A DNA stretch of 64,000 bases from Chryseotalea sanaruensis (GCF_003990915.1 NZ_BHXQ01000003.1:1-64000), one strand, 5' to 3'. Positions 45,936-56,311 are shown, counted from the stretch's first letter. Notes: generated by a model not told the origin, from the sequence alone. Program-made: numbers and translations.

Positions 45936-48102
45936 TCTCCACCGTAAGACATTCAAGCGTCAACAAGGTAAAGCCGATTGTGGAATAGCTTGTCTTGCAT
46001 CAGTTATAAGTTATTACCATGGAAATCAATCTTTGGAAAGGTTACGCGAATTAAGTGGAACCTCTAAACAAGGTACTACCCTACTCGGTCTTTACCAGGC
46101 AGCAACTCAACTAGGCTTTAAGGCAGAAGGATATGAAGCTGAAAGTGTAGAAAAACTTAATGAAATTGACAAACCTGTTATCCTACATGTACTGATCAAC
46201 AATAATCTTCATCACTATTTTGTCTTCTATGGTTTTGACAAAAAAGGAAGAGCAATTATTGGTGATCCCGCAATTGGTATTGTTTACTACTCAAAAAATG
46301 ATCTAAACACGGTGTGGAAAAGTAAGGCCTTGTTAAAACTTACACCAACTGTTTCTTTCGAAAAATCTATCACTAAGCATCAAGTTAAAAAAGAATGGAT
46401 CTACACTCTTTTAAGAGAAGATATAAGGATGTTGCTTGTTTCTTTGTCTATTGGGTTAATTCTTTCTACGCTCAGTCTAACAATGGTCATTTTTTCACAA
46501 AGGTTAATAGACAATATTCTACCGTCAAAAAATAAAGAAAATCTGGTACTAGGTATAGTTATTGTCGCACTCCTTTTATTTTTCCGCAACCTCCTTGCAT
46601 ATTTCAGAGGAAAACTTTTACTCCAACAAAGCATAAACTTTAATAATCGAATTGTTAATACCTTCTTTAGTAAACTTTTAAGGCTCCCAAAATCTTTCTT
46701 CGATACAAGAAAAATAGGGGAATTGATAGCGAGACTAAATGACACAAGGCGTATTCAATCGACAATTAGTTCAATTACTGGAAACGTAATTATTGACCTT
46801 TTAATCGTCATTATTCTTTTTCTGTCAGTTTTCTTTTACTCTATAAATATTGGGCTTCTACTTTTAGGAAGTCTGCCTTTCTACGTAGTCCTAGTTATAT
46901 CTTTCAATAAAAGAATTGTTTCCTCACAAAAATCTGTCATGCACCAATATGCTGAAACAGAAAGTAATTATGTAGATACTATTCTAGGAATATCCTCCAT
47001 TAAATCAAATAACAGAGAACACTTCTTTGAGGTAAAAAGTCAAAGGATTTATACACTATATCAAGAAAAAGTTTTGAGTCTTGGGAAGCTAAACCTGAGA
47101 TTTGGCCTATTCTCTGAGTTTATAAGTGTTGGTATCACATTTTTAGTTTTATTATGGTCAGCACACATGGCTTTCTCAGAAATCATCAAAATTGGGGAAA
47201 TGATGGCAATACTTTCAATTTCAAGTAGTATTATTCCTGCCATCAATCGGCTTGTTATTGCTAACACTCAAATTCAAGAGGCATTAATAGCGTTCGACAG
47301 AATGTATGAATTCGCATCAATAAAACCAGAGTATTCTTCTCATATCTCCAAGTTTGACAGCGCAGAAAAAGAAGCTAACCTTACAATTACCAATTTGTCA
47401 TATAGATTTGCCGGGCGAGACCAGTTATTAAAGAATATTTCATTGCAAATAAATACAGGTAAGATAACTGTTTTAATGGGTGAGAGTGGAAGTGGTAAAA
47501 GTACCTTGCTACAAATTATTCAAAAATTCTATAAACCAGAATCAGGAACAATTCTTTTTAACAACCAACTTTTTCAAGAAGTGTCTTTTAATTACTGGCG
47601 TAGTCTTATTGGTGTGGTACCTCAAAATATAAAAATTTTTAATGGTGATTTGTTGTATAACATCACATTAAGTGATAATCCAGATGACCATAAGTCGGCA
47701 TTATTGGTTTGTCATGAAACTAAGCTTGATGTATATTTCAATTTGTTTCCTCAGGGCTATCAAACAATTCTTGGAGAAGAGGGTGTGAACATTTCAGGGG
47801 GCCAAAGTCAGATTTTGGCGTTAGCAAGAGCTTTATTTAGAAAACCAAAATTGTTAATTCTCGATGAAGCTACATCGGCAATGGATCGGAAAACTGAAAA
47901 TAACATACTTCAATTAATATTATCGCTGAAATGCAACTTAGCTATACTTCTGGTAACACATCGGATTAAAATTGCGCAGATAGCTGATCAGATTTACATA
48001 CTTGAAAAAGGAGAAATATCAATTCAAGGAACTTTTGATGAACTAATCAAGACGGACTATTTCTTAAATGAAATACCTATCGTTAATAGCTTATTCAATT
48101 AA
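45910..48102 (+). CDS. Peptidase-containing ABC exporter (C39 peptidase plus MDR-type transporter)
   Basis: 730 residues from ATG 45910. Residues about 14-150 are a C39 cysteine peptidase: C24 in QQGKADCGIACL, His at 101/102 (NLHHYFVF) and D119 in IIGDPAIG. A six-helix transmembrane domain (about 165-450) and an ABC ATPase follow (Walker A GESGSGKST, signature ISGGQSQ, Walker B LLILDEATSA). This PCAT type cuts GG leaders while exporting the core, matching the 62-residue precursor four genes upstream. No HlyD-type adaptor gene is adjacent, so the outer-membrane step is open. Confidence 0.95.
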   Translation: MIFSNHLNNLHRKTFKRQQGKADCGIACLASVISYYHGNQSLERLRELSGTSKQGTTLLGLYQAATQLGFKAEGYEAESVEKLNEIDKPVILHVLINNNLHHYFVFYGFDKKGRAIIGDPAIGIVYYSKNDLNTVWKSKALLKLTPTVSFEKSITKHQVKKEWIYTLLREDIRMLLVSLSIGLILSTLSLTMVIFSQRLIDNILPSKNKENLVLGIVIVALLLFFRNLLAYFRGKLLLQQSINFNNRIVNTFFSKLLRLPKSFFDTRKIGELIARLNDTRRIQSTISSITGNVIIDLLIVIILFLSVFFYSINIGLLLLGSLPFYVVLVISFNKRIVSSQKSVMHQYAETESNYVDTILGISSIKSNNREHFFEVKSQRIYTLYQEKVLSLGKLNLRFGLFSEFISVGITFLVLLWSAHMAFSEIIKIGEMMAILSISSSIIPAINRLVIANTQIQEALIAFDRMYEFASIKPEYSSHISKFDSAEKEANLTITNLSYRFAGRDQLLKNISLQINTGKITVLMGESGSGKSTLLQIIQKFYKPESGTILFNNQLFQEVSFNYWRSLIGVVPQNIKIFNGDLLYNITLSDNPDDHKSALLVCHETKLDVYFNLFPQGYQTILGEEGVNISGGQSQILALARALFRKPKLLILDEATSAMDRKTENNILQLILSLKCNLAILLVTHRIKIAQIADQIYILEKGEISIQGTFDELIKTDYFLNEIPIVNSLFN

Positions 48103-48124
48103 TCTTTTACGCTATAGTAAAGCC

Positions 48125-48150
48125 ATAAAAAAAGGGAGTTTACACTCCCT
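48125..48150 (-). terminator. Intrinsic terminator of the sdh operon
   Basis: AGGGAGT (48133-48139) and ACTCCCT (48144-48150) with a TTAC loop are followed on the minus strand by a T7 run. It lies 27 nt past the sdhB stop codon, between convergent transcripts. Confidence 0.88.
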
Positions 48151-48176
48151 CAATAAATCATAAAAAACAAGAAAGT

Positions 48177-48944
48177 TTAATCTCCACCCTTCACAGCCAC
48201 TTCATAAGAAGTTGTAATAGCTGAGAAGTACTCGCGGTTCATGCGTGCAATATTAGTAATGCTAATGCCCTTAGGACATTCGGCTTCGCAAGCACCTGTG
48301 TTGGTACAAGCACCAAAGCCTTCTGCATCCATCTGGGCAACCATTTTCTCTACACGCTCTTTGCGCTCAGGTTTACCCTGCGGTAAAAGTGCGAATTGAG
48401 AAACCTTAGCACTGACAAACAACATCGCTGATGCATTTTTACAAGCCGCTACACAAGCGCCACAACCAATACAGGTTGCTGCATCAAATGCTTCATCAGC
48501 AATCTTTTTAGGAATCGGAATTTCATTTGCATCTGGTACACCACCAGTGTTAACAGAAACATAACCACCTGATTGCTGAATACGATCAAATGCACTGCGA
48601 TCAACTACTAAATCTTTTACTACAGGAAATGCTTTTGCTCTCCATGGTTCAATAGTGATGGTCTCACCATCCTTAAAGCTACGCATGTGCAACTGACAGG
48701 TAGTAGTTTGCAACGGACCGTGTGGGTGACCGTTGATGTATAAACTACACATACCACAAATACCTTCACGGCAATCATGATCGAATGCAATTGACTCCTC
48801 CCCTTTTCTGATCAGGTCGTTGTTTAGTACATCCAACATCTCTAAAAAGGACATGTCAGGCGAAACGTGTTCAGCCACATAGGTTTTAAAAGCACCTTTG
48901 CTGTTGCTGTCTTTTTGTCTCCAAATCTTTAACGTAATCTTCAT
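48177..48944 (-). CDS. sdhB: Succinate dehydrogenase/fumarate reductase iron-sulfur subunit
   Basis: 255 residues. The 2Fe-2S site is [15 protein letters not shown] (with one more Cys in TTTCQLH), and the 4Fe-4S and 3Fe-4S clusters are in [15 protein letters not shown] and [12 protein letters not shown]. It passes electrons from the flavoprotein to the membrane cytochrome. It is the last gene of the sdhCAB operon, 2 nt from sdhA. Menaquinone made by the men genes of this window is the natural partner. Confidence 0.96.
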   Translation of the reverse strand: MKITLKIWRQKDSNSKGAFKTYVAEHVSPDMSFLEMLDVLNNDLIRKGEESIAFDHDCREGICGMCSLYINGHPHGPLQTTTCQLHMRSFKDGETITIEPWRAKAFPVVKDLVVDRSAFDRIQQSGGYVSVNTGGVPDANEIPIPKKIADEAFDAATCIGCGACVAACKNASAMLFVSAKVSQFALLPQGKPERKERVEKMVAQMDAEGFGACTNTGACEAECPKGISITNIARMNREYFSAITTSYEVAVKGGD

Positions 48945-48946
48945 AA

Positions 48947-50869
48947 TTATTTATAGCTACGCTGTGTCAACTTAACATTTTCAAAAATCAATTCTTCTTT
49001 GTGCAATTGCTCAGGTTGGTCTTCACCCTTAAACTCCCATGCAGACACATAAGCGTACTCATCATCTTTACGCTTAGCTTCACCATCAGGAGTAGCTGAT
49101 TCTTCACGGAAGTGGCCCCCGCAAGATTCTTCACGGTTATAGGCATCGTCTACCATCAATTCACCAAGTTCAATCAAGTCTGCAACACGCAGTGCTTTTT
49201 CTAATTCTTGATTTAATTCTGTTGCTCCGCCTAGCACTGCTACATCAGACCAGAACTCTTTTTTCAAGGCCTGTATCTTAGTCTTGGCTGTTTTCAAACC
49301 TTCGGCATTACGCGACATACCGCAATATTCCCACATAGTAAGACCTAACTCACGGTGGAATTGATCTACTGTTTTCTTGCCCTTGATAGAAAGTAGTTTA
49401 TTAATGCGACTGTTCACCGTATCAACAGCTTCTTTAAACTCAGGGCGATCAGTATTTACTTTTTCATAAGGCAAACCTGACAAATAATCACCAAGCGTAT
49501 ATGGAATAACAAAATAACCATCAGCAAGACCTTGCATGAGCGCACTAGCACCTAAGCGGTTTGCACCGTGGTCAGAGAAGTTTGCTTCACCTAAGGCATA
49601 CAGACCAGGAATTGTCGTCATTAAATTATAATCTACCCACAAGCCACCCATTGTGTAGTGAACGGCAGGATAAATCATCATCGGCCCTTTGTACGGATTA
49701 TCACCTGTAATCTGTGCATACATATCAAACAAGTTACCATACTTGGCACGGATAGCAGCTTCTCCATCGCGTTTAATTGCATCAGAGAAATCCAGGAATA
49801 CGGCTAAACTAGTAGCGCCCACACCGCGTCCTTCATCGCAAACAGTCTTTGCATTTCTGGATGCTACATCGCGTGGCACAAGGTTACCAAATGATGGATA
49901 CTTTCTTTCTAAGAAGTAATCTCTTTCAGATTCAGGAATGGACATAGCTTCCGTGGCTTTCAAACCAGGCTTGGCTACTTTAGGTACCCACACACGTCCA
50001 TCATTACGAAGCGACTCACTCATCAGCGTAAGCTTAGACTGGTGATCGCCTGAAACCGGAATACAAGTAGGGTGAATTTGTGTAAAGCATGGATTGCCAA
50101 ACAATGCACCTTTTTTGTGCGCTCTCCATGATGCGGTTACATTAGATCCCTTCGCATTTGTAGACAAGTAGAAAACATTACCGTATCCACCAGTACAAAG
50201 CAGTACAGCATGTGCACTATGTGTTTCTATTTTACCTGTTACCAAATCTCTGGTAACAATACCTCTGGCTTTACCGTCTACCAAAACAACATCAAGCATT
50301 TCTGTACGGTTGTACATTTTTACTTTTCCGTTTGCAATCTGGCGGTTAAGGGCACTGTAAGCACCAAGTAGTAATTGTTGTCCGGTCTGGCCGCGTGCGT
50401 AGAATGTTCTTGAAACCTGCGCACCACCAAAAGAACGGTTAGCAAGCAAGCCACCATATTCGCGCGCGAAAGGAACACCTTGCGCAACACACTGATCAAT
50501 AATGCTTACGCTTACTTCGGCCAAGCGATACACATTGCCTTCACGGGCACGGTAATCTCCACCTTTTATAGTATCGTAGAATAAACGGTAAACGCTGTCA
50601 CCGTCATTCTGGTAATTCTTTGCTGCATTAATACCACCCTGCGCGGCAATACTGTGCGCTCTTCGCGGGCTGTCCTGAAAACAAAAAGCTTTTACGTTAT
50701 AGCCCAGTTCACCAAGAGAAGCAGCTGCTGAAGCACCTGCTAAACCAGTACCGACTACTATTACGTCATACTTACGCTTATTGGCTGGGTTAACCAACTT
50801 CACATTAAACTTATGCTTTGTCCATTTTTCGGCCAATGGGCCTTCAGGAATTTTTGAGTCTAACTTCAT
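48947..50869 (-). CDS. sdhA: Succinate dehydrogenase/fumarate reductase flavoprotein subunit
   Basis: 640 residues. FAD-binding loop [15 protein letters not shown], the covalent-FAD histidine in [11 protein letters not shown], and active-site segments [26 protein letters not shown] and [13 protein letters not shown] are present. Length is that of the epsilon-proteobacterial/Bacteroidota type B enzyme. It catalyses succinate/fumarate interconversion on the cytoplasmic face. Start ATG lies 35 nt after sdhC. Confidence 0.97.
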   Translation of the reverse strand: MKLDSKIPEGPLAEKWTKHKFNVKLVNPANKRKYDVIVVGTGLAGASAAASLGELGYNVKAFCFQDSPRRAHSIAAQGGINAAKNYQNDGDSVYRLFYDTIKGGDYRAREGNVYRLAEVSVSIIDQCVAQGVPFAREYGGLLANRSFGGAQVSRTFYARGQTGQQLLLGAYSALNRQIANGKVKMYNRTEMLDVVLVDGKARGIVTRDLVTGKIETHSAHAVLLCTGGYGNVFYLSTNAKGSNVTASWRAHKKGALFGNPCFTQIHPTCIPVSGDHQSKLTLMSESLRNDGRVWVPKVAKPGLKATEAMSIPESERDYFLERKYPSFGNLVPRDVASRNAKTVCDEGRGVGATSLAVFLDFSDAIKRDGEAAIRAKYGNLFDMYAQITGDNPYKGPMMIYPAVHYTMGGLWVDYNLMTTIPGLYALGEANFSDHGANRLGASALMQGLADGYFVIPYTLGDYLSGLPYEKVNTDRPEFKEAVDTVNSRINKLLSIKGKKTVDQFHRELGLTMWEYCGMSRNAEGLKTAKTKIQALKKEFWSDVAVLGGATELNQELEKALRVADLIELGELMVDDAYNREESCGGHFREESATPDGEAKRKDDEYAYVSAWEFKGEDQPEQLHKEELIFENVKLTQRSYK

Positions 50870-50904
50870 ATATTTTAATCAGAGGTAGATGCTTAATAAA
50901 ACCA

Positions 50905-51582
50905 CTAAAAGAAGAACATGTTTAGCGGAATCCAGGCAAAAAGTGCGGGAACCACTACAGCGAAAGTTCTACCAACAAAAACAATAATGGGATTGTACTT
51001 CTGATGGTTGAGTCCGAGCGTTTGGAAAGCACTTGCGAAACCATGCCATAAGTGAAAACCTACGGCAAGCATACAGAAAACATAAAGGCCAACATACCAA
51101 CCTTTCGCAAACCACAATGCTACAACAGAATAGATGTCGCGGTATTCAACGCCATCGTAAATAGCTTTAGGCATTTCAGTAAAATGCATAGCGGCCCAAA
51201 AATCCTTCAAGTGAATAACCAGAAAAACCAATACCAAGGTTCCTAAAACCCCCATGTTGCGCGATGCCCAGGGAGAATTGTTACCACTGGTTACTGCATA
51301 ACGTTCTGATCCTCTTGAATTTCTGTTTTTGATACTCAGAAAAAGAGAGACTGTAATATGAAGTAAGATGAAAAAGAAGTTACCCTTAGATACAATTTGA
51401 ATAAGTGGGTTCTTACTCATAAACTCCGCGTACAAATTAAAAGACTTCCCGCCATCATCGTTCAATAACTGAAGGTTGCCAATGAGGTGAACCAATAAAA
51501 AAAGGATGAGGAAAAGGCCCGTAAGAGCCATCAGCAACTTGCGACCAAGGGTGCTGGTGAAGAGTGTTGTAAACCAATTCAT
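50905..51582 (-). CDS. sdhC: Succinate dehydrogenase cytochrome b subunit
   Basis: 225 residues from ATG 51582 (MNWFTTLFTSTLGRKLLMAL). Five membrane helices with histidines in LVHLIGNLQ, LHITVSLF, VIHLKDFW and GFHLWHGFA can bind the two b hemes, as in type B enzymes. A longer in-frame start at 51618 is excluded by the promoter, whose -7 box covers 51616-51623. It anchors SdhAB and exchanges electrons with menaquinone. Confidence 0.93.
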   Translation of the reverse strand: MNWFTTLFTSTLGRKLLMALTGLFLILFLLVHLIGNLQLLNDDGGKSFNLYAEFMSKNPLIQIVSKGNFFFILLHITVSLFLSIKNRNSRGSERYAVTSGNNSPWASRNMGVLGTLVLVFLVIHLKDFWAAMHFTEMPKAIYDGVEYRDIYSVVALWFAKGWYVGLYVFCMLAVGFHLWHGFASAFQTLGLNHQKYNPIIVFVGRTFAVVVPALFAWIPLNMFFF

Positions 51583-51615
51583 AGAATAATCAGGAGAATT
51601 ATTTAGGTACGGAGC

Positions 51616-51647
51616 CAAAAATAGTTCTCAGTGGTTTAGCAAACAAA
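51616..51647 (-). promoter_or_regulatory. Promoter of sdhCAB
   Basis: On the minus strand TTTG (51647-51644), a 20-nt spacer and TATTTTTG (51623-51616) match the Bacteroidota consensus. Transcription would begin about 51610, 28 nt before ATG 51582, which decides the sdhC start. Confidence 0.7.
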
Positions 51648-51793
51648 AGACAAGATACTTTAAAAGGATTCTAAATAAGGTATTTCAACCGATTGAAGGG
51701 TATTGTTAAGGATGGGTACTTGTACTAAGCCTTCTCCGACTGCTAAGCCATTTGAATAAGATGATCGTTAATGCCAGTATCATAAAACCAGTT

Positions 51794-51898
51794 TTAGCAG
51801 AAGCCGCAGAATTCAAACAGCCAGATAATTAAGAGCAGAATCGTGACCGTGATAAACAAGAACCATTCTTTACGGATAAACTTTAGGAGGGATTTCAT
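51794..51898 (-). CDS. Small single-span membrane protein
   Basis: 34 residues: a basic, amphipathic N terminus (MKSLLKFIRKEWF) followed by a hydrophobic helix (LFITVTILLLIIWLFEF) and a Cys-containing end (CGFC). The basic-then-hydrophobic pattern with the K-E-W-F motif is that of real small membrane proteins rather than random translation, and I recall similar short products in other Bacteroidota. It lies alone in the 544-bp sdhC-dnaE gap. No promoter was recognised. Function unknown. Confidence 0.55.
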   Translation of the reverse strand: MKSLLKFIRKEWFLFITVTILLLIIWLFEFCGFC

Positions 51899-52126
51899 GA
51901 TTTTAATTTCGGTACATATACCAAGATGGAGACCAAAATATAACTTATTGATTATCTGATCTTTAAATTGTAGAGGAAATTCTACAATTCCAAAATCTGA
52001 ACTATACCATCCATTTTTTCCACTTCTGGGAAAGAAAATATTCCTAATACAGATGCAAATCAGAGCTTTTCGTAGGCTTTAAGTTTAAAGGCTTGCGTAT
52101 TTTTACACCACAACCACCACTGTTCT

Positions 52127-55100
52127 ATGTATTTGATTTTTGATACGGAAACCACCGGGCTTCCGCGCAATAAGACTGCCCCTATTACTGATTTTGACAA
52201 CTGGCCGAGACTAGTACAATTAGCCTGGCAGCTACATGATCATACCGGTAAGTTGATTTCGCGCAACAACCTGATTGTAAAACCGGTTGGTTTTGATATC
52301 CCTTTCAATGCAGAGCAGATTCATGGCATTTCCACAAAGCGTGCATTAGAGGAAGGTGAAGACTTACATGAAGTGCTCACGCTCTTTCTTCAAGACTTAA
52401 ACAAAACAGCAGTACTGGTAGGTCACAACATTGAATTCGATATCAGTATTATTGGAGCGGAACTTTTGCGTACCGAAAACAGTGCTGATAAATTTCTTTC
52501 TCTATCCAGAACAGACACTGCGGAAGCCGGCATAGACTTTTGCAAATTACCCGGTGGCCCGGGTGGGCGCTTTAAAATGCCCAAGCTGGTGGAGCTCCAC
52601 CAAAAATTATTTGGAAAAGATTTTGGTGATGCTCACGATGCAGCTTATGATGTAGCCGCAACTGGTCGCTGCTTTTTTGGATTGATAAAAGTAAAAGCGG
52701 TAAAACCTTTTGATGGTGCATCGTCAGAAAACATTACTTACGAAGAGCCAAATTTAGAGGCCGCCAACTTTGCTAAAAAAGAGCAAAAACAAAGCGGTTC
52801 AAAATCTAACGAAGATCATGCAGAGCGTCTAAAGGATAAGCCCTTTGTACACCTACACCTCCATTCACAATATTCTGTTCTGCAGGCTACTGCTGATATT
52901 AAGCGCATCATCAACAAAGCCAAAGAAGAAGGTATGCCAGCTGTGGCACTTACTGATTTGGGAAATATGTATGGTGCATTCAAGTTTGTGCGCGAAGCAC
53001 TTGATCACGGTATAAAACCAATAGTAGGTTGTGAGTTTTTTGTAGCAGAAGAAAGAAAAAAATTAAAGTTCACTAAAGATAATCCTGACAAGCGCTTTAA
53101 TCAGATTTTATTAGCCAAGAACAAAGATGGCTACCACAATCTGGCGAAGCTAAGTTCACTGGGTTTTATTGAAGGTCTTTATGGCATTCACGCACGCATT
53201 GATAAAGAACTGATTGCAGAATATCGTGAAGGGTTGATTGCTACAACAGGAGGACTTACTTCTGAAATCCCTTACCTGATTCTTAATGTTGGCACCAAAC
53301 AAGCTGAAGAAACTTTTGTATGGTGGAAACAACTTTTTGGAGAAGACTTTTACATACAATTAAACAGACATGGTTTAAAACAAGAAGACCACGTTAACGA
53401 AGTACTTCTTGATTTTGCAAAAAGACATGGTGTAAAATATTTTGCTTCTAATGAAGTGTATTATCTAACCAAGGAAGAAGCAGATGCACAGGACATCCTG
53501 ATTTGTATTAAAGAACAGGAATTGAAATCTACTCCTATCGGTTATGGAAGAGGTAATCGATACGGTTTGCCTAATCAGGAATATTATTTCAAATCGCAGG
53601 ATGAGATGAAGCAACTCTTTAGTGATCTGCCTGAAGCGATTGAAACGCTGAGCGAGATCATCGATAAAGTTGAAAGTTATAAACTACAGCGCAATGTTTT
53701 ACTCCCTAAGTTTGATATTCCTGCAGATTTTGATTCGGAAGATGCATACCTACGCCACCTCACGTATGTGGGTGCTCAAAAAAAATATGGCGAGTTAACG
53801 CAAGCCATTACTGACCGGTTAGATTTTGAATTAGAGACTATCAAGAAAACCGGATACCCAGGTTACTTCCTTATTGTTCAGGACTTTACCAACAAGGCAA
53901 AAGAGTTAGGTGTTTCCGTTGGGCCTGGTCGTGGTTCGGCAGCTGGTTCAGCCGTTGCCTATTCTATCGGTATTACCAATGTTGATCCCATCAAATACGA
54001 TTTGCTTTTCGAGCGTTTTTTAAATCCAGATCGTGTTTCACTACCCGATATTGATATTGACTTTGACGATGAAGGTCGTCAGAAAGTTTTGGATTATGTA
54101 ATCCAGAAGTACGGCAAAAATCAAGTAGCGCAAATTATTACTTACGGTACAGAAGCTGCCAAGTCATCTATTCGCGATTGTGCCCGTGTAATGGAACTTT
54201 CACTGACAGAAGCCAACGTCCTTGCCAAGCTTGTACCAGAACGCCCAGGCACTACGTTAGAGAAAGCTTTTGCTGAAGTGCCTGAGTTAAAAGAAGTGCT
54301 CAATGGTAATGACCTGCGATCAAGAGTATTGCACCAGGCAAAACGGGTAGAAGGGTCAGTGCGCAACACTGGAACACATGCCTGCGGTGTTATCATCACG
54401 CCTGATGATTTGACCAAGTTTGTGCCTGTATCAACGGCCAAGGATTCTGACATGCTGGTTACGCAGTTTGATAACAGTGTGGTAGAAAGTGCCGGCATGT
54501 TAAAGATGGACTTCCTGGGACTGACAACTTTGTCTGTCATCAACAGTGCCATAAAAAACATTAAAAAAAGCAAAGGCATCGAAATAGTCGTAGATGATAT
54601 TCCACTCGATGATGTAAATACTTATCAGCTTTTTCAACGAGGCGATACCACCGGTACCTTCCAGTTTGAAAGTGTGGGTATGCAAAAGTATTTGCGCCAA
54701 CTTAAGCCTGATAAATTTGAAGATTTAATTGCCATGAACGCCCTTTACCGTCCGGGGCCAATGGAATACATTCCCCAATTCATTAACCGCAAGCATGGTC
54801 GCGAGCCGATCAAGTACGACTTGCCTGAAATGGAAGGAAACCTGGCTGAAACCTATGGTATCACCGTTTATCAAGAGCAGGTGATGTTACTTTCGCAGAA
54901 GCTGGCTGACTTTAGCAAAGGCGATGCTGACGTACTGCGTAAAGCCATGGGTAAAAAGCAGAAAGACGTGCTCGATAAAATGAAGAGCAAGTTTATCGAA
55001 GGCTGCAGAAAAAATAATCACCCTGAAGAGGTCTGCGAAAAAATCTGGAAAGACTGGGAAGCCTTTGCACAATATGCCTTTAACAAATCGCACTCTACCT

Positions 55101-56311
55101 GCTATTCACTCGTTGCATATCACACTGCTTACTTAAAGGCTAACTATCCGGCCGAATATATGGCAGCAGTACTCACCCACTCACAAAACAATTTGGAGAA
55201 TGTTACTTTCTTCATTGAAGATTGTAAGAGTTCTGGTTTAAAAGTATTAGGGCCGCATGTAAACGAATCAGGCGTATTCTTTGAAGTAAACAAAGCTGGA
55301 GAAATCCGTTTTGGTTTGGGTGCTATTAAAGGTGCAGGCGATTCTGCAGTACGCGCTATTATTGAAGAGCGTGAGTTACACGGACCCTACGAAGATATTT
55401 TTGACATCACTAAACGCCTGTCTTCAAAAAGTGTAACTAAAAAAACTTATGAATGCCTGGCACAATCCGGTGCTTTCGATTGCTTTGAAGGAATACACCG
55501 CAGACAATATATTTTCTCTAAAGATGGTGACAGTAGTCTCATTGAAAAAGCAATGCGCTATGCTTCTAAAACGCAGCAAGAAGAACTCAGTTCACAGGTA
55601 AGCTTGTTTGGTGGTACCGCCACAGTGGCAATGCCAAAACCAAGGGTTGATAATGTAGAACCCTTCAGTGAAATAGAAAAGTTAAACCTGGAGAAAGAAG
55701 TTGTCGGTATTTATATTTCAGGCCATCCCTTAGATAATTTCAGGTTCGAACTTGAATCCTTCAGTAACCTTAAGTGCCAGCAACTGAACGATATTGAACC
55801 ACTATTAGGTAAAGAAGTAAAAGTAGGTGGTATTATTTCAGCAGTTGAACACAGAACTACAAAAACCGGCAGACCTTTTGGTAAGTTTACCTTAGAAGAT
55901 TACAGTGGTAATTATACTTTCACCCTTTTCAGTGAAGATTATCTGAAGTTTAAAAACTTCATGAATACGGGTTGGTTTGTATTGGTTGAAGGCTCCGTGA
56001 TTAAAAACAGCTGGGGTCAGCAAAATGTAGAAATGAAAATTCGAGCAATCGAATTACTAAATGAGATCGGTATTAAACGCTGTAAGGGTGTTCAAGCCAA
56101 ACTGAATGCACATGAAATTAACGCAGAACTAATCAAAGGTATAGAAACACTCTGTACAACCTTTAGTGGTAATACACCATTCTATTTAAAAATTAGAGAC
56201 GAGCAGGAAAACATAAGTCTTGAATTGCTATCACGAAAGTTCCGTATCAATCCGGTTAACGACATGGTGAAGGAAATGAAGAAGCTGGTTGAGGTTGAGG
56301 TGGTTTATTAA
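52127..56311 (+). CDS. dnaE: DNA polymerase III alpha subunit with N-terminal 3'-5' exonuclease
   Basis: 1394 residues. Residues 1-185 are a DnaQ-type DEDDh proofreading domain (D6 and E8 in FDTETTG, D in HNIEFDISI, and H/D in DAHDAAYDVA). A Lys-rich linker (about 205-230) leads into the PHP domain (HLHLHSQYSVLQATADIKR), the C-family polymerase core (GPGRGSAAGSAVAYS and catalytic PDIDIDFDDEGR), the helix-hairpin-helix region and an OB fold (VKVGGIISAVEHRTTKTGRPF). Polymerase and proofreading on one chain would not need a separate epsilon subunit. No frameshift is seen. Confidence 0.96.
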   Translation: MYLIFDTETTGLPRNKTAPITDFDNWPRLVQLAWQLHDHTGKLISRNNLIVKPVGFDIPFNAEQIHGISTKRALEEGEDLHEVLTLFLQDLNKTAVLVGHNIEFDISIIGAELLRTENSADKFLSLSRTDTAEAGIDFCKLPGGPGGRFKMPKLVELHQKLFGKDFGDAHDAAYDVAATGRCFFGLIKVKAVKPFDGASSENITYEEPNLEAANFAKKEQKQSGSKSNEDHAERLKDKPFVHLHLHSQYSVLQATADIKRIINKAKEEGMPAVALTDLGNMYGAFKFVREALDHGIKPIVGCEFFVAEERKKLKFTKDNPDKRFNQILLAKNKDGYHNLAKLSSLGFIEGLYGIHARIDKELIAEYREGLIATTGGLTSEIPYLILNVGTKQAEETFVWWKQLFGEDFYIQLNRHGLKQEDHVNEVLLDFAKRHGVKYFASNEVYYLTKEEADAQDILICIKEQELKSTPIGYGRGNRYGLPNQEYYFKSQDEMKQLFSDLPEAIETLSEIIDKVESYKLQRNVLLPKFDIPADFDSEDAYLRHLTYVGAQKKYGELTQAITDRLDFELETIKKTGYPGYFLIVQDFTNKAKELGVSVGPGRGSAAGSAVAYSIGITNVDPIKYDLLFERFLNPDRVSLPDIDIDFDDEGRQKVLDYVIQKYGKNQVAQIITYGTEAAKSSIRDCARVMELSLTEANVLAKLVPERPGTTLEKAFAEVPELKEVLNGNDLRSRVLHQAKRVEGSVRNTGTHACGVIITPDDLTKFVPVSTAKDSDMLVTQFDNSVVESAGMLKMDFLGLTTLSVINSAIKNIKKSKGIEIVVDDIPLDDVNTYQLFQRGDTTGTFQFESVGMQKYLRQLKPDKFEDLIAMNALYRPGPMEYIPQFINRKHGREPIKYDLPEMEGNLAETYGITVYQEQVMLLSQKLADFSKGDADVLRKAMGKKQKDVLDKMKSKFIEGCRKNNHPEEVCEKIWKDWEAFAQYAFNKSHSTCYSLVAYHTAYLKANYPAEYMAAVLTHSQNNLENVTFFIEDCKSSGLKVLGPHVNESGVFFEVNKAGEIRFGLGAIKGAGDSAVRAIIEERELHGPYEDIFDITKRLSSKSVTKKTYECLAQSGAFDCFEGIHRRQYIFSKDGDSSLIEKAMRYASKTQQEELSSQVSLFGGTATVAMPKPRVDNVEPFSEIEKLNLEKEVVGIYISGHPLDNFRFELESFSNLKCQQLNDIEPLLGKEVKVGGIISAVEHRTTKTGRPFGKFTLEDYSGNYTFTLFSEDYLKFKNFMNTGWFVLVEGSVIKNSWGQQNVEMKIRAIELLNEIGIKRCKGVQAKLNAHEINAELIKGIETLCTTFSGNTPFYLKIRDEQENISLELLSRKFRINPVNDMVKEMKKLVEVEVVY

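Noticed and set aside
51706-51783. 25-codon ORF on the minus strand (MILALTIILFKWLSSRRR...) after the 34-residue protein
   Set aside because: It has one hydrophobic stretch and a basic end, but it is very short, in a different frame and without independent support.
52080-52126. Promoter-like TATTTTTA before dnaE
   Set aside because: The last base of the box is wrong and there is no TTG at 19-21 nt upstream.
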